64,000 nucleotides of DNA from Bradyrhizobium sp. CSA207 (GTDB lineage: Bacteria; Pseudomonadota; Alphaproteobacteria; Rhizobiales; Xanthobacteraceae), in assembly GCF_029051685.1 (NCBI RefSeq), contig NZ_JAACFT010000031.1, positions 38,700-102,699 on the forward strand, read 5' to 3'. The notes under the pieces are model-generated. The model searched no databases. It saw nothing but the letters and a program-made list of their open reading frames with translations, and was not told where the DNA came from. This document shows positions 35,182 to 43,099 of this stretch, one piece after another (within the stretch, counting starts at the first letter, position 1; each line of letters begins with the position of its first letter). Position numbers and translations under genes: made by a program.

Positions 35182-35892
35182 TCAAGCGTAGGCCACCCAC
35201 CCGCGAAAGGTGAAGCCGGTGTAGAACAGGGTTGGGTCGGAAAAGCCGGCGTCACGCAAGATCGCTTCGTCCCGCTCCGGCGCCAGAATTGCCAGATGGT
35301 TGGTGACCGCTTCCCGTGCGGCGGCCGCCTGGTCGGGCTCGACACCGGACGCGGCCAGGAACGCGGAATATCGCGACAGCCACAGCGGGCGTTCCTCTTC
35401 GCCATCGGGGGTGCTCAAATGCGCCACCACGAAGGGGGCGCGCGGCTTGAGGCGGCGGCGGATTTCCGAGGTGATGCGGCGCCGCTCCCCGGCATCGACG
35501 AAGTGCAGGGTCAACAGGCACGTGGCGCCATCGAATGGTCCTTCAGGGGCGTCGTCGATGTACCCCTGATGAAGATGTGCGCGCGGCGCGAGCGATCCCA
35601 GCGTTTGCCTGGCAAGTCCCAGCATCGCCGCGGACGGGTCCACGCCGTCGAAGCGCCAGGTGGGATGCGCTTGCGCGAAGGCCGTCAGCTCCAGGCCGCC
35701 GCCGGCACCGAGCACGAGTATCCGTGCATCGTTACGCGCGCGCTCGCCCAGAAGAATCGCCGCCATGGACAGCATGGCGTTGTAGCCCGGAACGAACCGC
35801 GGCGGCCCGTCCGTGTATTTCGCCACGGCTTGCGGATCGGCGAACATGTCTTGAATGTTGGTCACGATGTCGTCCTTGCTGAACCGGCTCAT
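35182..35892 (-). CDS. Class I SAM-dependent methyltransferase
   Basis: A 236-residue methyltransferase with motif I ILVLGAGGGLELTAFA (near residue 56), acidic loop WRFDGVDPSAAML, and motif with DGATCLLTLHFVDA. The C-terminal end FYTGFTFRGWVAYA is typical of small-molecule methyltransferases. The ATG at 35892 overlaps the stop of the Rrf2 gene (ATGA), so the two are co-translated; the longer open frame into the Rrf2 gene is a shadow. Its substrate is unknown, but regulation by Rrf2 suggests a stress- or nitrosation-linked compound. Confidence 0.88.
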   Translation of the reverse strand: MSRFSKDDIVTNIQDMFADPQAVAKYTDGPPRFVPGYNAMLSMAAILLGERARNDARILVLGAGGGLELTAFAQAHPTWRFDGVDPSAAMLGLARQTLGSLAPRAHLHQGYIDDAPEGPFDGATCLLTLHFVDAGERRRITSEIRRRLKPRAPFVVAHLSTPDGEEERPLWLSRYSAFLAASGVEPDQAAAAREAVTNHLAILAPERDEAILRDAGFSDPTLFYTGFTFRGWVAYA

Positions 35893-36350
35893 CACACGCG
35901 ATGCGCGCTCATGCCCTGAGGTTTTCGCGACCCCAGGCGCTTGCGAAAGTCGTCGCTCAGCATTTCCAGCGTCACCTCGCCGAGGCGCGACAGCAGCAGC
36001 GCCTCCGCATCGTGGAATGCCTCGTCCAGCGCTGCATTGACGGCCTGCTCGACGAGGCAGCCCGGCGCCTCCGTCCGGTTGCCCATCGCCAGCAGCGAGG
36101 GACTGCCGAGCGCGTCGTAGACGTCGCGCAGCGTCACCTTCGAAAGGTCGCAAGCCAGCGTCCAGCCGCCGCCATGCCCCTTCTCGGAGCGGACGTAACC
36201 GATCTCCCGCAGGCCCGCCATGATGCGCCGGATCACCACGGGGTTGGTGTCCATGGCCTTCGCCAGGGTCTCGGACGTGAACGGACCGGGCTGCTGCGCC
36301 ATGTGCAGCAGCACGTGGAGCACGCCTGATAGTTTGCTGTCGCGTCTCAT
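35892..36350 (-). CDS. Rrf2-family transcriptional regulator without the Fe-S cysteines
   Basis: A 152-residue winged-helix regulator (KLSGVLHVLLHMAQQPGPFTSE, DTNPVVIRRIMAGLREIGYV, GHGGGWTLACDLSKVTLRDVYDAL). Rrf2 sensors such as IscR and NsrR use three cysteines after the HTH; here only a single Cys appears in that region (APGCLVEQAV), so Fe-S sensing is unlikely. It is upstream of and overlaps the methyltransferase gene, probably controlling the pair. An inverted repeat lies right in front of its start codon. Confidence 0.88.
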   Translation of the reverse strand: MRRDSKLSGVLHVLLHMAQQPGPFTSETLAKAMDTNPVVIRRIMAGLREIGYVRSEKGHGGGWTLACDLSKVTLRDVYDALGSPSLLAMGNRTEAPGCLVEQAVNAALDEAFHDAEALLLSRLGEVTLEMLSDDFRKRLGSRKPQGMSAHRV

Positions 36351-36351
36351 A

Positions 36352-36366
36352 TAACTTTATATGTTA
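36352..36366. promoter_or_regulatory. Inverted repeat at the Rrf2 start, operator candidate
   Basis: TAAC-TTTATAT-GTTA, within an AT-rich stretch just upstream of the Rrf2 ATG (36350). Position and AT content suit autoregulation. Confidence 0.55.
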
Positions 36367-36670
36367 CATGATGGCGCTCAAGTCAACTGGCGACAGTCCT
36401 CGCTCCAGAAGCTGTTGAAGAACTTCTAGCGCGTGAAATCGCATATACGGGGCGGTCGTTCGTACTGCGCTGGAAACGCATCTGAGGCACGAGCCCGAGA
36501 AGATAAGTCGCAGCCGGATCGAGAAGTTGCGGGGATTGCGCCCGCCTCACCCCGTATCGGCGTCCAATTTTGATCCCTTTGAACGGCGTGGTTTGGCGGT
36601 AGCGCTCGCCTCGTCGGAGCTGGCCGGGATTGCGGGAGACGTGGCGAGCGCGGGCTGCGTGATCATCGTC

Positions 36671-36778
36671 TCGGCTTTTGAAGCGCCAACTGTCGTTGCC
36701 GGTTTCGACGATGTCGCAATGGTGGGTCAAGCGGTCGATCGACGCGAATTCAGCCAACGTCCAGCTGTTCACGGTCAT
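36671..36778 (-). pseudogene. IS21-family istB C-terminal fragment
   Basis: The minus strand encodes SIDRLTHHCDIVETGNDSWRF followed by KSR, which is the signature C-terminal end of IstB, the ATP-binding helper of IS21 transposases. The preceding and following sequences do not continue the protein, and no istA is nearby. It is a relic of an insertion sequence between the Rrf2 pair and the OhrR-like gene. Confidence 0.75.
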
Positions 36779-36924
36779 TTTTTTGTGTGTGAGGCCAACC
36801 AATTCCATCGAGCTGTTCCAACGACTCCACAGGGAATGGCAACTGCGCCTAGGTGCCCGCGCGTCAGCAATGCTCGAATGATTCAAAACAACCACCGGCT
36901 CTCGCCGCGGTACGCCGAACGGCA

Positions 36925-37404
36925 TCACGTCTCATCCTGCTTGCCCCTGGTGTTGCGCAGCAGATTGTCGCGGAGCCTGACGACGTTCTTCTGCACGACG
37001 GAGAACTCGTCACCCAAGCCGCAGGCCTCGACCAGTGCCCCACCGAGATCGTTCTCGAGCAGGCGCCGGCCGGCTGCGGTCAGGTTCACCCTCACCTGCC
37101 GCTCGTCGGCGGGATCGCGGATGCGGCTGATATAGCCAGTCTGCTCCAGCTTCTTGAGGATCGGCGTCAGCGTGTTGGATTCCAGGAACAGCTTCTCGCC
37201 GAGTTCGCTGACGGTCTGCTCGTCCGCCTCCGACAGCGCCACCATCGCGATGTATTGAGTGTAGGTCAGTCCGACCGCGTCCAGGATCGGCTTGTAGCCG
37301 CGGCCGAAGGCCAGATTGGCCGAATAGACGGCAAAGCACAGGAAATTCGAGAGTTTTCGGCCTTTGGCCTGGGCCGTCTCTTGGGCTTTTGGGGAGCGGG
37401 TCAC
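36925..37404 (-). CDS. OhrR-like MarR-family redox regulator
   Basis: A 159-residue winged-helix protein. It carries NFLCFAVYSANLAFGRGYKP (Cys23) and a second Cys128 (EACGLGDEF), matching the positions of the reactive and resolving cysteines of two-Cys OhrR repressors, plus GLTYTQYIAMVAL. The GTG at 37404 follows GGAGG by 5 nt and is preferred to the TTG at 37437. It is divergent from the SDR gene at 37607 with palindromes between them, so it probably derepresses that gene under organic peroxide or other oxidants. No ohr gene is seen next to it. Confidence 0.88.
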   Translation of the reverse strand: MTRSPKAQETAQAKGRKLSNFLCFAVYSANLAFGRGYKPILDAVGLTYTQYIAMVALSEADEQTVSELGEKLFLESNTLTPILKKLEQTGYISRIRDPADERQVRVNLTAAGRRLLENDLGGALVEACGLGDEFSVVQKNVVRLRDNLLRNTRGKQDET

Positions 37405-37509
37405 CGGCGCCTCCTGAGTTTGTGATGATGCGATCAATATAAATCGGACGCGATTAAATCGGAAGTGCTTGACATCGCCGTGGTCGGCAGATTATTTCAG
37501 AGCGTATCC

Positions 37510-37533
37510 GATTAGATCTGATGCGATCTAATC
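37510..37533. promoter_or_regulatory. Palindromic operator between OhrR-like and SDR genes
   Basis: GATTAGATC-TGATGC-GATCTAATC, 9-bp perfect arms. A related sequence (TGATGCGATCAA) lies at 37426-37437, at the other end of the intergenic region. Both suit binding of the divergently encoded MarR-type protein. Confidence 0.7.
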
Positions 37534-37606
37534 ATGCATAACATACAGCGCATGTGTGCAAATGAGAACAGTTGACGCTGTCCGGCACGACGAAAGGTGA
37601 AAAGTC

Positions 37607-38341
37607 ATGGGAAAGCTTGAGGGTAAGGTTGCAGTCATCACGGGTGGTACCTCCGGCATGGCACTTGAGACGGCGAAACTGTTCGTCGAAGAGGGGGCCT
37701 ACGTGTTCATCACCGGCCGGCGGCAGGAGAAACTCGACGAGGCGGTGAAGGCGATTGGCCGCAACGTGACCGGCGTGCGCGCCGACTCCGCCAACCTGGC
37801 GGACCTCGACCGGCTCTACGAGAAGGTGAAATCCGAAAAGGGCCACATCGACATCGTCTTCGCCAGCGCCGGCAACGGAGAAGTCGGCCATCCCATCGGG
37901 TCGATGTCGGAGAAGTTGGTCGACGATACGCTCAATCTCATCGTTCGCGGTACGCTGTTCACCGTCCAAAAGGCGCTGCCCCTCATGCGCGATGGCGGCT
38001 CGATCATCCTCAACGCATCGGCTTCGCATCTCAAGGGATATCCCGGAATAAGCGTGTACGCGGCTGCCAAGGCGGCGGTCAGGTCGTTCGCGCGAAGCTG
38101 GGCGAGCGAGTTGAAGGACCGCAAAATCCGGGTGAACAGCATGAGTCCGGGAGTGATTGACTCGGGTGCCTCCGCCGCAATTCCTAAAGAGGCGAGGGAC
38201 TTCTTCGTCTCGCAGGTTCCGTTGGGACGCCTCGGGGTTACTAAGGATATCGCGGCTTCGGTACTCTATCTCGCCTCGGACGACAGTAGTTACACGACGG
38301 CCATCGATCTCGTTGTCGACGGGGGCTTGGCGCACGTCTGA
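37607..38341 (+). CDS. Short-chain dehydrogenase/reductase (paralogue A)
   Basis: A 244-residue classical SDR. The cofactor motif is TGGTSGMAL (the last Gly of TGxxxGxG is Ala); ITGRRQEKLDEAV predicts NADP preference. The catalytic residues are visible as ILNASASH (Ser) and YAAAKAAV (Tyr-x-x-x-Lys). It is about four-fifths identical by eye to the minus-strand SDR at 39379-40116. It is divergent from the OhrR-like regulator and followed by the NADP-binding reductase gene. Confidence 0.92.
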   Translation: MGKLEGKVAVITGGTSGMALETAKLFVEEGAYVFITGRRQEKLDEAVKAIGRNVTGVRADSANLADLDRLYEKVKSEKGHIDIVFASAGNGEVGHPIGSMSEKLVDDTLNLIVRGTLFTVQKALPLMRDGGSIILNASASHLKGYPGISVYAAAKAAVRSFARSWASELKDRKIRVNSMSPGVIDSGASAAIPKEARDFFVSQVPLGRLGVTKDIAASVLYLASDDSSYTTAIDLVVDGGLAHV

Positions 38342-38505
38342 CCCCGGCGCGGTCCCGCGGCTGTCCCTCCGGCCCGCCAGTCGCGGGACGACCATTGCGC
38401 GGAGCCTAGAGCGCCGTCGCTGCTCGTTCCCAGCCGTGCACGCAGGTCTTGATCGATTGGACGAGCAACCTGGCCAACGTTCGCTTCGCGAATTTTAGTT
38501 CTAAC

Positions 38506-39206
38506 ACGAGATCGGAGAAGCATCATGAGCTATGCGATTGTAGGATTCGGTAAGATAGGCCAGGCCCTCGCCCACGCCTTCGCCCGTAAAAACATCGACG
38601 TGACCGTCGCGAGCCGCCGCCCGCCCGAGGCGTTGGCGCCGCAGGCTCGAGCGATTGGACCCACGGTCGTCGCCAAATCGCTGCGGGATGCACTCGAGGC
38701 CGACACGATCATCTTGGCGGTCCCGTTCGGGGAGCATCGCGAGGTTGCGAAGGCCCTGCCGAGCTGGGAAGGCAAGACGGTCATCGACGCGACGAACGCG
38801 TTTGGAGTTCCCCTTGAAGAGCTGGGCGGTCTCCCGTCCTCCGCCGTCATCGCGAAGGCGTTCACCGGCGCCAAGCTCGTGAAAGGTTTCAATCACCTGG
38901 TTGCGGCCACCCTGGCTGCCGATCCGATCGTCGAGGGTGGGCACCGGGTCGTCTTTCTGTCTGGTGACGACGAGGACGCGACCGCTCCCGTGGCGGCCTT
39001 GGCCAAACAACTCGGGTTCGCACCCGTCAAGCTGGGAAAGCTCAACGAGGGTGGCGCGCTGGTGCACGCACGCGGCCGCACTTGGGGCCAGCTCATCTTC
39101 CAGGATTTGTTCAAGAAGGAGCAGTAATCGATCTACGACCGTGTGATTTGGCCCGAGAGGTACGATCCCAAAACGTCGGCCATCCATGCGCTCAATGACA
39201 TCGACG
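38506..39206. repeat. ~700-bp duplicated segment, copy A
   Basis: This segment, containing the NADP-binding reductase gene and about 80 nt beyond its stop, is nearly identical to 41947-42646 in the same orientation. Identity starts just ahead of the ribosome-binding site and ends at ATGACATCGACG. Confidence 0.85.
38525..39127 (+). CDS. NADP-binding (F420-dependent-reductase-like) oxidoreductase, copy A
   Basis: A 200-residue Rossmann protein of the NADPH:F420 reductase/NADP oxidoreductase type: MSYAIVGFGKIGQALAHAF with the dinucleotide motif GFGKIG, then VASRRPPEAL (phosphate-binding Arg), and TVIDATNAFG. In bacteria without F420 these act on unknown substrates. It shows about seven amino-acid differences from the copy at 41966. 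It may be co-expressed with SDR A. Confidence 0.88.
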   Translation: MSYAIVGFGKIGQALAHAFARKNIDVTVASRRPPEALAPQARAIGPTVVAKSLRDALEADTIILAVPFGEHREVAKALPSWEGKTVIDATNAFGVPLEELGGLPSSAVIAKAFTGAKLVKGFNHLVAATLAADPIVEGGHRVVFLSGDDEDATAPVAALAKQLGFAPVKLGKLNEGGALVHARGRTWGQLIFQDLFKKEQ

Positions 39207-39378
39207 TGAAGGCGCCCCTCAAGTGGTATGGAGACTGCTGGTCGACGCCGAGAACTGGTCGAGCTCTCCGGCTTAGCGAAAGGTCGCGATTGAGGTCGAG
39301 CCGTGACATGGCCGTCCGGGTTGCGATCGGAAAAGGCGGTCCCGCGACCGAGGGCCAAGCCGCAGGACCGCGTCGGGG

Positions 39379-40116
39379 TCAGACCTGCGACATGCCCCCG
39401 TCGACAACGAGATCGATGGCCGTCGTGAAACGACTGTCGTCCGAGGCGAGATAGAGTACCGCAGCCGCGATCTCCTGAGAAAGCCCGAAGCGTCCCAACG
39501 GAACCAGCGTGACGAAGAAGTCCGTCAACTCCTTGGCAATTCCGGCGAAGGCAGCCGTGTCGCCGATCGCTCCCGGACTAATGCTGTTCACCCGGATTTT
39601 GCGGTCCTTCAAGTCATTCGTCCAGCTTCGCGCGAACGACCTGACCGCCGCCTTGGCAGCCGCGTACAGGCTTGCTCCAGCATATCCCTTGAGGTGCGAG
39701 TTCGAGGCGTTGAGGATGATCGAGCCGCCCTCGCGCATTAGGGGCAGCGCCTTTTGGACAGTGAACAGCGTACCGCGGACGTTGAGATTGAGCGTATCGT
39801 CGACCAACTGCTCCGAGATCAACCCGATCGGCTTGTCGACTTCTCCGCCGCCGGCGCTGGCGAAGACGATGTCGATATGGCCCTTTTCGGATTTCACCTT
39901 CTCGTAGAGCCAGTCGAGGTCCGCCAGGTTGGCGGAGTCGGCGCGAACGCCGGTCACGTTGCGGCCAATCGCCTTCACCGCCTCGTCGAGTTTCTCCTGC
40001 CGCCGGCCGGTGATGAATACATAGGCCCCCTCTTCGACGAACAGTTGCGCCGTCGCAAGCGCCATGCCGGAGGTACCACCGGTAATTACCGCTACTTTTC
40101 CATTCAGCTTCGCCAC
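39379..40116 (-). CDS. Short-chain dehydrogenase/reductase (paralogue B)
   Basis: A 245-residue SDR paralogous to 37607-38341, with the same unusual TGGTSGMAL cofactor motif and YAAAKAAV catalytic pair. It begins with GTG; AAAGG lies about 10 nt upstream. Differences cluster in the C-terminal substrate loop (ISPGAIGDTAAFAGIAKELTDF against MSPGVIDSGASAAIPKEARDF), which suggests a changed substrate. It is in opposite orientation to paralogue A and convergent with the first reductase copy. Confidence 0.92.
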   Translation of the reverse strand: MAKLNGKVAVITGGTSGMALATAQLFVEEGAYVFITGRRQEKLDEAVKAIGRNVTGVRADSANLADLDWLYEKVKSEKGHIDIVFASAGGGEVDKPIGLISEQLVDDTLNLNVRGTLFTVQKALPLMREGGSIILNASNSHLKGYAGASLYAAAKAAVRSFARSWTNDLKDRKIRVNSISPGAIGDTAAFAGIAKELTDFFVTLVPLGRFGLSQEIAAAVLYLASDDSRFTTAIDLVVDGGMSQV

Positions 40117-40222
40117 GTTTCAGACCTTTCCATAATCACTCCATAGTTCGCGGAGGCACAGGCGGACAGACGTCGGTGCTTCGACACCCGAAGGTCGTCG
40201 ACACGAGCAACGCGTCCGACCG

Positions 40223-40344
40223 TCAGCCTTCACAGAACCTGTGCGCCATCAAATGAGCCGCTCCGGATATTCCAGAAGAGCCGAAGGCGGCATTCTTTCT
40301 AGTCCGGGTTGGAATGGCCGACCGACTTTCGTAATCACCACGCT
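40223..40344. repeat. ~120-bp inverted repeat, left copy
   Basis: Reverse complement of 41803-41926 with roughly ten mismatches. The pair flanks a 1.46-kb segment holding the LysR gene and a TetR-like stub. No protein is supported in it. The rest of 40117-40642 has no gene that I can support. Confidence 0.8.
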
Positions 40345-40642
40345 TGTAGGAGATCAGGCCTCCGAAAGGCCTGCGCCAAAGTCGCATAAGGAATGCCGCG
40401 CTTATAGGTGAGCATCCGGTAGAAAACGACGCCGGCACGGTCGCAAAAAACCTATCTCTCCCGCATTCGCCGTCTAGCCTTGCCGCCGGAAATCACGCCG
40501 CGCGTGCTGCGTTTCCATCCCGATGCACATTCGGACCGGACGTGCAGCACCCTGTCCGCGGCCGCTCTATCGCTCCATCGGTTGGTTTCCCCTTGGAAGT
40601 TGGAGCGGCTGCCGGGCGAAGGGGACGACGAATACGAACGAG

Positions 40643-41572
40643 TTAGGCGAGGGCTCGAACGCGCTTCGCCGCCAACGGCATGCTGAGGTGCGGCTCGTTG
40701 GCGAGAAGTTCGGCCACGAAATCGATGAAAGCGGTGACCTTGCTGCTCGGTCGACGGCCTACGGGGCGGATCGCGTGGATTGGAAAAGTCGCCAAGGAAT
40801 GCTCGGCGAGGATCTGTATGACGTCTCCCGATCGCAATTCGTCTTCGAACAGCCAACTCGGTCCGAAGCAAATGCCGAGGCCCGCCTTCACGGCGACTCG
40901 TATGCTAGCGGCATCGTTCGTGCGGACCCTGGCGCTCGGCGCGAGGAGGAGACGGCCTTCCGGGGTGTCGAAGGGCCAGGAGAACTGCTGACCGTTCGAG
41001 ATGAGTCCGACGACCGCGTGTTCCTTCAGTTCGTGCGGTGAAGTTGGTTCGCCATAGCGCTGGAGATAGCTGGGGCTTGCGACAGCGACCGCCCGTATCA
41101 CGCCGATCTGCCGAGCGATCAGTGTCGCATCGGTCAAGTCGCCTCCGCGGATCGCGACGTCATATCCGTCCTCGCTCAGGCTCACTAGGCGCTCCGATAC
41201 GTCGAGATCGATCGACACCTCGGGATAGGTCGCGAGAAACTCCGGCAAGCGCGGTACGATGAACCGGCTGGCAAGGTCCGCGAAGGCCGTCACCCGCAGA
41301 CGGCCGCGGAACTGCCCTTGGCCAATGCGTATTCGCGCCGCCTCGAGGTCGGCGAGCATCCCGACGGCGAATTTGTAGAAATCCAGGCCACTTTCCGTGA
41401 CGCTCATGCCTCTCGATGTCCGGCGCAAGAGCTGTACGCCGAACATCGCCTCCAGTGCGGAGACCTGTTTGCTGACCGTTGATTGCACCACGCCCTCCGC
41501 CTTCCCGGCCTTGGAAAAACTTGCGGTCTCCACCACGCGTATGAAGAGGCGCATCTGATCGAGCCGGTCCAT
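40643..41572 (-). CDS. LysR-family regulator
   Basis: A 309-residue LTTR. The HTH is MDRLDQMRLFIRVVETASFS to SVSALEAMFGVQLLRRTSRG-like (STVSKQVSALEAMFGVQLL), and the effector domain follows with typical LRVTAFADLASRFIVPRLPEF and a C-terminal FIDFVAELL. LTTRs of this AaeR/DmlR-like group commonly control nearby oxidoreductases, so the flanking SDR and reductase copies are plausible targets. It lies between the inverted repeats and starts right after a short TetR-like frame. Confidence 0.92.
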   Translation of the reverse strand: MDRLDQMRLFIRVVETASFSKAGKAEGVVQSTVSKQVSALEAMFGVQLLRRTSRGMSVTESGLDFYKFAVGMLADLEAARIRIGQGQFRGRLRVTAFADLASRFIVPRLPEFLATYPEVSIDLDVSERLVSLSEDGYDVAIRGGDLTDATLIARQIGVIRAVAVASPSYLQRYGEPTSPHELKEHAVVGLISNGQQFSWPFDTPEGRLLLAPSARVRTNDAASIRVAVKAGLGICFGPSWLFEDELRSGDVIQILAEHSLATFPIHAIRPVGRRPSSKVTAFIDFVAELLANEPHLSMPLAAKRVRALA

Positions 41573-41710
41573 CTACGCTTCCTTCGGCACGGGCCAGTCG
41601 GCCAGCATCCCGTCGATCATCCGACACAGATCCTTGTGTGTCGCACCGGACTGCGCGCGAATCGCGAGGTCGATCGCCGCGTCGAGATCGAACTCTCTGG
41701 GTCGTCCCAT
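41573..41710 (-). CDS. Short leader frame derived from a TetR N-terminus
   Basis: A 45-codon frame (MGRPREFDLDAAIDLAIRAQ...) that begins like many TetR repressors but ends before an HTH is completed, its TAG directly abutting the LysR ATG. GAGGAGCGGAG precedes its ATG. It could be a remnant that now couples translation to LysR. Not a functional regulator. Confidence 0.5.
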   Translation of the reverse strand: MGRPREFDLDAAIDLAIRAQSGATHKDLCRMIDGMLADWPVPKEA

Positions 41711-41802
41711 GACTCCGCTCCTCGTTTTCTACAGTAAGGATTCTACTACTAGAGCAAACGAGGCGATCCCGTAAGGCCCGCTAAGAGTGGGGGTGGCGCC
41801 AT

Positions 41803-41926
41803 AGCGGGTGGTGATCACGAGAGTCGGTCGACCATTCCAACCCGGACTGGAAAGAATGCCGCTTTCGGCTCTTCTGGAACATCCGGAGCGGCCCATTTGA
41901 TGGCGCACAGGTTCCGTGAAGGCTGA
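41803..41926. repeat. ~120-bp inverted repeat, right copy
   Basis: Inverted partner of 40223-40344. It ends about 20 nt before the second copy of the reductase duplication, so it may be part of an older repeated unit. Confidence 0.8.
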
Positions 41927-41946
41927 GGCCGGGGAATCAATATCAA

Positions 41947-42646
41947 CACGGATCGGAGAAGCGTTATGAGCTATGCGATTGTAGGATTCGGTAAGATAGG
42001 CCAGGCCCTCGCCCACGCCTTCGCCCGTAAAAACATCGACGTGACCGTCGCGAGCCGCCGGCCGCCCGAGGCGTTGGCGCCGCAGGCTCGGGCGATTGGA
42101 CCCACGGTCGTCGCCAAGTCGCTGCGGGATGCACTCGAGGCCGACACGATCATCCTGGCGGTCCCGTTCGGGAAGCACCGCGAGGTTGCGAAGGCCCTGC
42201 CGAGCTGGAAAGGCAAGACGGTCATCGACGCGACGAACGCGTTTGGAGTTCCCCTTGAAGAGCTGGACGGTCTCCCGTCCTCCGTCGTCGTCGCGAAGGC
42301 ATTCACTGGCGCCAAGCTCGTGAAAGGTTTCAATCACCTGGTTGCGGCCACCCTGGCTGCCGATCCGATCGTCGAGGGCGGCCACCGGGTCGTCTTTCTG
42401 TCGAGCGATGACGAGGACGCGACCGCTCCCGTGGCGGCCTTGGCCAAACAACTCGGGTTCGCACCCGTCGAGCTGGGAAAGCTCAACGAGGGTGGCGCGC
42501 TGGTGCACGCACGCGGCCGCACTTGGGGCCAGCTCATCTTCCAGGATTTGTTCAAGAAGGAGCAGTAATCGATCTGCGACCGTGTGATTTGGCCCGAGAA
42601 GTAAGATCCCAAACGTCGACCATCCATGCGCTCAATGACATCGACG
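41947..42646. repeat. ~700-bp duplicated segment, copy B
   Basis: Direct repeat of 38506-39206. At its right end the sequence continues into an integrase fragment, so the duplication boundary coincides with mobile-element DNA. Confidence 0.85.
41966..42568 (+). CDS. NADP-binding (F420-dependent-reductase-like) oxidoreductase, copy B
   Basis: A 200-residue near-identical copy of the protein at 38525-39127; differences seen are Glu/Lys twice, Gly/Asp, Ala/Val, Ile/Val, Gly/Ser and Lys/Glu. The cofactor motif GFGKIG is unchanged, so both should be active. The very low divergence points to a recent duplication or gene conversion. It is preceded by a good ribosome-binding site (GGAGAAG). Confidence 0.88.
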   Translation: MSYAIVGFGKIGQALAHAFARKNIDVTVASRRPPEALAPQARAIGPTVVAKSLRDALEADTIILAVPFGKHREVAKALPSWKGKTVIDATNAFGVPLEELDGLPSSVVVAKAFTGAKLVKGFNHLVAATLAADPIVEGGHRVVFLSSDDEDATAPVAALAKQLGFAPVELGKLNEGGALVHARGRTWGQLIFQDLFKKEQ

Positions 42647-42835
42647 GGAATCCTTGACGCATTGCGGAAGATAGAGAAGCGCGGACGGCACGAGACCGCG
42701 ACCCGCGCTCGCAGCACTATTGGTGCCGTATTCCGCTTTGCCATTGTAACGGGCCGCGCCGAACGGGATTCAACCGCAGACCTGCGGGGCGCGCTGATCA
42801 CCCCCACCGTTACTCACCGGGCAACAATTGTGGGA
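42644..42835 (+). pseudogene. Tyrosine-recombinase (phage-type integrase) fragment
   Basis: Reads ILDALRKIEKRGRHETATRA, then TIGAVFRFAIVTGRAERDST and LRGALITPTVTHRA, which is the core-binding region of P4/DUF4102-type integrases. The arm-binding N-terminus and the catalytic domain (R...HxxR...Y) are absent. It adjoins the duplicated segment and marks a former island edge. The following 42836-43099 contains no supported gene. Confidence 0.7.
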
Positions 42836-43099
42836 CCCAAGGCTGTCGGCGCGTGCGCGCGGGACGCGGCGTGAAGCTTGAGGGTATCGATACGGAGTAG
42901 CGGTAGAGGCTCGACCCATCCCATGCGCCCGACGATGCCATCCTGCGCCTGTTTTGCCCGACGGGTCAAACGGCCCGGCAAGGCACCTCGTGTAAGCCAT
43001 TGATCTGGCTCATGCCGGCTACTGTGCATGGGGTTGTTTTTCGACTTTTTGTTTTGGAGGCTCAGAAGCGTCAGGCTGAACCGGATCTCATCCGGCCCG

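Noticed and set aside
40452..41041. Plus-strand frames opposite the LysR gene (for example 40523-41041)
   Set aside because: Antisense to LysR and no recognisable domains.
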